From Chloroflexota bacterium (GTDB taxonomy: Bacteria > Chloroflexota > Dehalococcoidia > UBA2979), in contig VYDC01000125.1 in NCBI GenBank assembly GCA_009843585.1, positions 1-5,793 on the forward strand: 5,793 nt of DNA, read 5' to 3'. Positions 1-3,657 of this stretch are shown here, in pieces. Numbering within the stretch: the first letter of the stretch is position 1; every line of letters starts with the position of its first letter. Below the pieces are notes generated by a model, which did not search any database, was not told the DNA's origin, and saw only the letters and a program-made list of their open reading frames with translations. The position numbers and the translations under genes are program-made.

Positions 1-10
1 GCCCGGGGGA

Positions 11-26
11 GGACCCGGCAGGGTCC
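11..26 (+). other. small stem-loop upstream of etfB
   Basis: A perfect 6-bp inverted repeat, GGACCC (11-16) and GGGTCC (21-26), encloses a GGCA loop. It ends five bases before the etfB Shine-Dalgarno core. There is no T-run after it, so it is not a classical intrinsic terminator. It may be an intercistronic processing or stability hairpin if etfB follows an upstream gene beyond the left edge. A comparable hairpin stands in the same place before etfA. The structure is read directly from the sequence; its role is inference. Confidence 0.4.
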
Positions 27-31
27 GCGAC

Positions 32-37
32 AAGGAG
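32..37 (+). promoter_or_regulatory. ribosome binding site of etfB
   Basis: AAGGAG at 32-37 is a strong Shine-Dalgarno core. It lies seven bases before the ATG at 45 but only one base before the in-frame GTG at 39. The spacing therefore favours ATG 45 as the start. Confidence 0.75.
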
Positions 38-44
38 CGTGCTG

Positions 45-848
45 ATGCACTTCGTGGTCTGCGCGAAGCAGATTCCGGACCCGGAGACGCCGCCCTCGGC
101 GTTCCGTATCGACGAGTCGACGAACTCGGTTGTGCCGGCGCCCGGCATCGCGCCGGTGCTGTCCCAGTTCGATGCGATCGCCGCCGAGGCGGCGCTGCGC
201 ATCAAGGAGGCGGCGGAGGAGGTGAAGATCACCGTCGTCTCGATGGGGCAGGAGAGCGCCCAGGCGGCGATCAAGCAGGTGCTGGCGATGGGCGCCGACG
301 AGGGGCTGCTGCTGGACGATGCGGCCTTCCTCGGCGGCGACTCGTACACGACGGCGCGCGTGCTCTCGACGGCCGTGGAGAAGCTCGGCGACGTCGCCGC
401 CGTCTTCTGCGGCCGGCCGGCCGGCGTCTGGGACATGGGGCGGGTCGGGCTCGGCATCGCGGCGCTGCTCGGCTGGCCCGCCGCCATCATCGCCAAGGAC
501 GTGCAGGTGACGGACGGCCGCCTCTCGGCGACGCGCGTGATGGCGGACGGCTTCGAGACGGTCGAGATGTCGCTCCCCGCCGTCGTCACCGTCTCCAACG
601 AGCTCGGCGATCCCCGATACCCGAAGCTGCAGCAGATCATGCGGGCGGCGCGCAAGACGGTCACGAGCTGGGGCGCGGCCGATCTCGATCTCGACCCGGC
701 GACGGTCGGTGAGTCGGGGTCGCGGCTGAAGCTCGAGCGCCTCTTCATCCCCGAGGCCGGGGGCGAGGTGGAGCTCATCGACGGCGAGAGCGCCCAGGAG
801 CAGGCGGCGGGGCTCGTCGCCAAGCTGCGCGAGGCGAAGATCCTCTAG
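45..848 (+). CDS. etfB: electron transfer flavoprotein subunit beta (EtfB/FixA family)
   Basis: This is the beta subunit of the soluble heterodimeric electron transfer flavoprotein. In the family it packs against EtfA, binds AMP (or a second FAD in bifurcating forms), and docks partner dehydrogenases. The 267-residue protein has the normal family length. Visible hallmarks are the N-terminal CAKQIPDPE strand-loop (6-14), FDAIAAEAALR (42-52), the nucleotide-binding SMGQ and LAMGADE region (66-86), and CGRPAGVWDMGRVGL (122-136). The ETF-beta signature VMADGFETVEMSLPAVVTV follows (165-183), then DPRYPKLQQIM (189-199). The start at ATG 45 is chosen over GTG 39 because of Shine-Dalgarno spacing. 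Oddity: the 122-136 block normally reads close to CGRQAxDxDTGQVGP, and here several of those positions are changed. etfA follows after 38 bases, so the two are surely co-expressed. Family assignment is secure; the partner dehydrogenase is unknown. Confidence 0.95.
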   Translation: MHFVVCAKQIPDPETPPSAFRIDESTNSVVPAPGIAPVLSQFDAIAAEAALRIKEAAEEVKITVVSMGQESAQAAIKQVLAMGADEGLLLDDAAFLGGDSYTTARVLSTAVEKLGDVAAVFCGRPAGVWDMGRVGLGIAALLGWPAAIIAKDVQVTDGRLSATRVMADGFETVEMSLPAVVTVSNELGDPRYPKLQQIMRAARKTVTSWGAADLDLDPATVGESGSRLKLERLFIPEAGGEVELIDGESAQEQAAGLVAKLREAKIL

Positions 849-851
849 GGC

Positions 852-871
852 GGGCCCGTCCCGACGGGGCC
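852..871 (+). other. intercistronic stem-loop between etfB and etfA
   Basis: The CCCGT and ACGGG arms (855-859 and 864-868) enclose a CCCG loop. The stem can extend to 853-854 pairing with 870-871 if G869 is bulged. It starts four bases after the etfB stop and ends two bases before the etfA Shine-Dalgarno site. No T-run follows, so termination is unlikely. A role in mRNA processing, or in setting the EtfB to EtfA ratio, is inference. Confidence 0.35.
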
Positions 872-873
872 AG

Positions 874-879
874 AAAGGA
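874..879 (+). promoter_or_regulatory. ribosome binding site of etfA
   Basis: AAAGGA at 874-879 lies seven bases before ATG 887 and four before the adjacent in-frame GTG at 884. The spacing favours the ATG, which differs from the GTG by only one residue. Confidence 0.65.
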
Positions 880-886
880 CGACGTG

Positions 887-1855
887 ATGGCACGCAACGT
901 GCTGGTGGTGGGAGAGCTCGAGGGCGCGGAGATCAACTCGACGACCGCCGAGCTGCTGGGGGCGGCGAGCCGCCTCGCCGACGGAGGCGCCGTCTCCGTG
1001 ACGCTGCTCGGCTCCGGGGCCGCTGAGGCCGCCGCGGGCGGCTTTCGGGCGGGGGCCGGGCGCGCCTTCGTCTCCGCGGACGGCGCCTACGACGAGTTTC
1101 GGGCCGATCAGTGGACGGCGGCCGTCCGCGCGGCCGTGGAGCAGGCCTCCGCCGACGTCGTGTTGATGGCGCAGTCCAGCGTCGGCCGCGATCTCGGGCC
1201 CCGCCTCGCCTTCGGGCTCGACACCGCGGTCGGGATGGACTGCATCGCCGTCGAGGATGACGGCGGGACGCTCAAGGTGACGCGCCCGTGCTACGGCGGC
1301 AACGCGAACGCGACGTACAGCTTCGCCACGTCGCCGGCGATCGCCACCGTCCGCGCGAAGTCGCAGGATCCGCTGCCGCCCCAGGAGGGCGCCTCCGGCG
1401 AGACGGTCGAGCTCCCCGGGTCCGCAGGGAGCCGGACCGAGATCACGGGCCGCGAGATGGCGGTGGCCGAGGGCCTGCAGCTGCAGGACGCGTCGATCGT
1501 CGTCTCCGGCGGCCGCGGGCTCGGCGGGCCGGAGGGCTTCGGGGTCGTCGAGGAGCTGGCGGCGACCATCGGAGTCAGCCGGGCGGCCGTCGGCGCCTCG
1601 CGCGCCGCCTGCGACCTGGGCTGGTACCCGGTGTCGCAGCAGGTGGGGCTCACCGGCAAGGTCGTGACGCCGGATCTCTACATCGCGATCGCGATCTCCG
1701 GCGCGAGCCAGCACATGGCCGGCTGCAGCGGGTCCAAGACCATCGTCGCCGTGAACCGCGACCCGGAGGCGAACATCTTCAAGGCGTCGCGCTGGGGCAT
1801 CGTGGGCGACTACAAGGATGTCGTTCCGGCGCTGATCGAGGCGCTCAAGGAGTAG
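887..1855 (+). CDS. etfA: electron transfer flavoprotein subunit alpha (EtfA/FixB family)
   Basis: This is the alpha subunit of ETF, which carries the redox-active FAD in its C-terminal domain. It shuttles electrons from acyl-CoA dehydrogenase-type enzymes towards ETF:quinone oxidoreductase. The 322-residue product has normal length. An N-terminal Rossmann-like domain (about 1-190, with VLVVGELEG at 5-13 and CYGGNANATY at 135-144) precedes the FAD domain. That domain shows VVSGGRGLGG (205-214), VGASRAACDLGW (235-246), QQVGLTGK (251-258) and SGASQH (271-276). It ends with KTIVAVNRDPEANIF (284-298) and GIVGDYKDVVPAL (304-316). These are the segments that contact FAD in known ETFs. The usual GISGAIQH reads AISGASQH here, a form I associate with FixB-like ETFs. 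Loss-of-function residues are not apparent. The gene lies 38 bases after etfB and is followed directly by a strong stem-loop, so the pair forms a closed unit. Which dehydrogenase or quinone reductase it serves is not visible. Confidence 0.96.
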   Translation: MARNVLVVGELEGAEINSTTAELLGAASRLADGGAVSVTLLGSGAAEAAAGGFRAGAGRAFVSADGAYDEFRADQWTAAVRAAVEQASADVVLMAQSSVGRDLGPRLAFGLDTAVGMDCIAVEDDGGTLKVTRPCYGGNANATYSFATSPAIATVRAKSQDPLPPQEGASGETVELPGSAGSRTEITGREMAVAEGLQLQDASIVVSGGRGLGGPEGFGVVEELAATIGVSRAAVGASRAACDLGWYPVSQQVGLTGKVVTPDLYIAIAISGASQHMAGCSGSKTIVAVNRDPEANIFKASRWGIVGDYKDVVPALIEALKE

Positions 1856-1892
1856 GGCGGGGGCCGGAGCGGCACCCGCTCCGGCCCCCGCC
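1856..1892 (+). terminator. strong GC-rich stem-loop after etfA
   Basis: A perfect 17-bp inverted repeat, with arms 1856-1872 and 1876-1892, encloses a CAC loop. It begins on the base after the etfA stop codon. No T-tract follows, which is common for stem-loop terminators in high-GC Actinobacteria. A weaker second pairing, GCCGCC (1890-1895) with GGCGGC (1911-1916), overlaps the right arm and could form only in competition. Its position between etfA and an apparent promoter supports termination. The lack of a T-run leaves mRNA 3'-end protection as an alternative. Confidence 0.75.
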
Positions 1893-1908
1893 GCCGGCCT
1901 CCCGTCGT

Positions 1909-1938
1909 CTGGCGGCGCCCCGTGCCGTCGTCTACAAT
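1909..1938 (+). promoter_or_regulatory. candidate promoter of coaE
   Basis: TACAAT at 1933-1938 matches a sigma-70/SigA-type -10 box well. It sits in a short AT-rich patch (about 1931-1953) that stands out in the GC-rich surroundings. The best -35-like hexamer, CTGGCG at 1909-1914, is poor and 18 bases away, so the call rests on the -10 box and its position after a terminator. Transcription would begin near 1945 and leave a leader of roughly 57 bases before ATG 2003. That leader contains a 10-bp palindrome, CCGTCGACGG (1964-1973), of unknown meaning. Confidence 0.5.
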
Positions 1939-2002
1939 CACATAACACTCTCATCCCCGGCCCCCGTCGACGGTTGCGGGCGTCCTCACCCGGGAGCGGT
2001 AG

Positions 2003-2644
2003 ATGACGACGATCGGTCTCACCGGCGGCATCGCGTCCGGGAAGTCGGCGGTCGCCGAGCACCTGAAGTCGCTCGGTGCGGTCGTGATCGACGCCGACCG
2101 CCTCGGACACCGCGTCTACGAGCCCGGCTCGCCGGGATTCGAGAAGGTCGTGAACGCCTTCGGGCACGACGTGGTCGCGCCGGACGGGACGATCAACCGC
2201 CGCGTGCTGGGCGGCAAGGTCTTCGGGGATCCGGCGCAGATGGAGCGCCTCACCGACATCAGCTGGCCCGAGATCGAGCGCATGGCCGGGGAGGAGATCG
2301 CCGGCTACCGCGATCGCGATCCCGAGATGGTCGTCGTCCTCGAGGCGGCCGTCCTGATCGAGGCGGAGTGGACGGGCCTGGTCGACGAGGTGTGGGTCGT
2401 GACCACGACGATCGGGCGCGCCGTCGAGCGCCTGCGCAAGCGCAACGGCATGTCCGAGGAGGCGGCCCGGGCCCGGATCGACTCCCAGATCTCCACCCGG
2501 GAGCGGCTGGAGCACGCCGACGTGCGCATCAGGAACACGGACACGCCCGAGCAGCTCGAGTCCCGCGTCCTCTACCACTGGCGGCGGCTCCAGGGGCGCA
2601 GGGCGAAGCGGCGCGCCGCCGCGGCCGGGCAGGCGGCTCCCTAG
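2003..2644 (+). CDS. coaE: dephospho-CoA kinase
   Basis: This cytoplasmic P-loop kinase phosphorylates the 3'-hydroxyl of the dephospho-CoA ribose with ATP, the last step of coenzyme A synthesis. The 213-residue protein is of usual length. It has a Walker A loop GLTGGIASGKS (5-15), the DAD motif (30-32) after VVI, GHRVYEPG (35-42), and INRRVLGGKVF (64-74). The lid helix follows with R143, R147, A154, RI (158-159) and Q162, then ADVRIRN near 172-178. Several positions differ from textbook bacterial CoaE: the usual IxHP is ISWP (86-89), and PLLFE is AVLIE (116-120) followed by AEW and DEVWVV. These forms resemble the kinase domain of eukaryotic bifunctional CoA synthase. The C-terminal 20 residues are a basic, Ala-rich tail that probably is not catalytic. 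ATG 2003 is supported by GGGAG at 1992-1996 and by the P-loop lying at the expected distance. It follows its own candidate promoter and may be co-transcribed with the genes downstream. Confidence 0.93.
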   Translation: MTTIGLTGGIASGKSAVAEHLKSLGAVVIDADRLGHRVYEPGSPGFEKVVNAFGHDVVAPDGTINRRVLGGKVFGDPAQMERLTDISWPEIERMAGEEIAGYRDRDPEMVVVLEAAVLIEAEWTGLVDEVWVVTTTIGRAVERLRKRNGMSEEAARARIDSQISTRERLEHADVRIRNTDTPEQLESRVLYHWRRLQGRRAKRRAAAAGQAAP

Positions 2645-2706
2645 CGCCACCCTCCGGCGGGGCGTAGCCTTCCTTCGCGGCGCGGCGCAGGGTTGCCCGG
2701 CCGCGC

Positions 2707-3630
2707 ATGGCGGGGGGCGATGGGGGTGGGTCCGGCGTGACGATCACACACGAGGAGCTCTCGCAGACGGCGGCCGGTCGCGGCTTCCGTCGGCGCGCCG
2801 TCGAGGAGTTCCGGCTCACCGCCGAGCCCTACTACCTCCCCATAGGCGACGAGGTGGCGCTCTTCGAGCACGCCTACCGGGAGAAGATCCCGGTGCTGCT
2901 GAAGGGCCCGACGGGCTCGGGCAAGACCCGTTTCGTCGAGTACATGTCGTGGCGGCTGCACGAGCGCACGCCCGAGGGCACCGCGGAGGAGGGCGTTCCC
3001 CTTATCACCGTCGCCTGCCACGAGGACCTCACCGCCTCCGATCTGGTCGGGCGCTACCTCATCGAGGGGAGCGAGACGCGCTGGATCGACGGGCCGATCA
3101 CGCGCGCCGTGCGCGTGGGCGCGATCTGCTACCTCGACGAGATCGTGGAGGCGCGCAAGGACACGACCGTCCTCATTCACCCGCTCACCGACTACCGGAG
3201 GCTGCTCCCCGTCGAGAAGCGGGGGGAGCTGCTCGAGGCCGCCGACGGCTTACTGCTGGTGCGCTCCTACAACCCCGGCTACCAGTCGGCGCTGAAGGAC
3301 CTGAAGCACTCGACCCGGCAGCGCTTCATCGCGATCGAGTTCGGCTACCCGCCCCGCCACCAGGAGACGGAGATCGTCCGCGTGGAGTCGGGATGCTCCG
3401 ACGCCATGGCCGCGGAGCTCGCGAAGCTCGGCGAGAAGGTGCGCAACCTCCGCGAGCACGGCCTGTCGGAGGGGGTCTCGACCCGGCTCCTCGTCTACGC
3501 GGGGAAGCTCATAGCCCGCGGGATCCCGCCGCGCTCGGCCTGCCAGACGGCGGTGGTGTGGGCCCTCACCGACGACGTCGAGATACAGCGGTCGATCGAG
3601 GAGGTCGTCTCGTCGATCTTCCCGGAGTAG
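2707..3630 (+). CDS. CbbQ/NirQ/NorQ-type MoxR-family AAA+ ATPase
   Basis: This is a MoxR-class AAA+ ATPase of the CbbQ/NirQ/NorQ group. Such proteins form hexamers that use ATP to remodel or mature a client enzyme through a dedicated VWA-domain partner. The 307-residue reading contains Walker A GPTGSGKT (67-74), the subfamily block CHEDLTASDLVGRYL (104-118) and Walker B CYLDE (141-145, D144 and E145). It also has the pre-sensor stretch IHPLTDYRRLLP (157-168), sensor-1 SYNPGYQ (187-193, N189), likely finger arginines R204 and R206 in STRQRF, and sensor-2 GVSTRLL (256-262, R260). All catalytic elements are intact. The start is uncertain: ATG 2707 gives a Gly-rich leader and has no well-placed Shine-Dalgarno site, and an in-frame GTG at 2737 removes ten of those residues. 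The partner gene begins 27 bases downstream. Known relatives activate Rubisco (CbbQ) or mature nitric oxide reductase (NorQ). Neither client is present here, so I give no gene symbol. Confidence 0.93.
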   Translation: MAGGDGGGSGVTITHEELSQTAAGRGFRRRAVEEFRLTAEPYYLPIGDEVALFEHAYREKIPVLLKGPTGSGKTRFVEYMSWRLHERTPEGTAEEGVPLITVACHEDLTASDLVGRYLIEGSETRWIDGPITRAVRVGAICYLDEIVEARKDTTVLIHPLTDYRRLLPVEKRGELLEAADGLLLVRSYNPGYQSALKDLKHSTRQRFIAIEFGYPPRHQETEIVRVESGCSDAMAAELAKLGEKVRNLREHGLSEGVSTRLLVYAGKLIARGIPPRSACQTAVVWALTDDVEIQRSIEEVVSSIFPE

Positions 3631-3645
3631 CCGGCACGCGGGGGT

Positions 3646-3652
3646 GAGGGAG
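3646..3652 (+). promoter_or_regulatory. ribosome binding site of the NorD/CbbO-like gene
   Basis: GAGGGAG at 3646-3652 lies five bases before GTG 3658. The frame is closed upstream by the stop of the ATPase gene (3628-3630), and GTG 3658 is the only usual start codon between that stop and the protein. This fixes the start well. Confidence 0.65.
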
Positions 3653-3657
3653 CGGGA

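Noticed and set aside
1933..2002. Riboswitch in the coaE leader
   Set aside because: The predicted leader is only about 57 bases. It shows one short palindrome and no recognised riboswitch core.
845..2650. 601-codon open frame on the minus strand across etfA and coaE
   Set aside because: It lies antisense to two clearly recognised genes and crosses the terminator and promoter between them. The translation is rich in Arg, Gly, Leu and Asp with no recognisable motif. Long antisense frames are expected at this GC content.
1288..2667. 459-codon + strand open frame spanning the end of etfA, the intergenic region and coaE
   Set aside because: It runs through a strong stem-loop and the promoter patch, and its translation is Arg/Gly-rich with no motifs. 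EtfA and CoaE are unambiguous in the other frames.
2665..2670. TAGCCT as a possible -10 box for the AAA+ gene
   Set aside because: No -35-like element is found at a suitable distance, and no AT-rich context surrounds it. Read-through from coaE explains expression as well.
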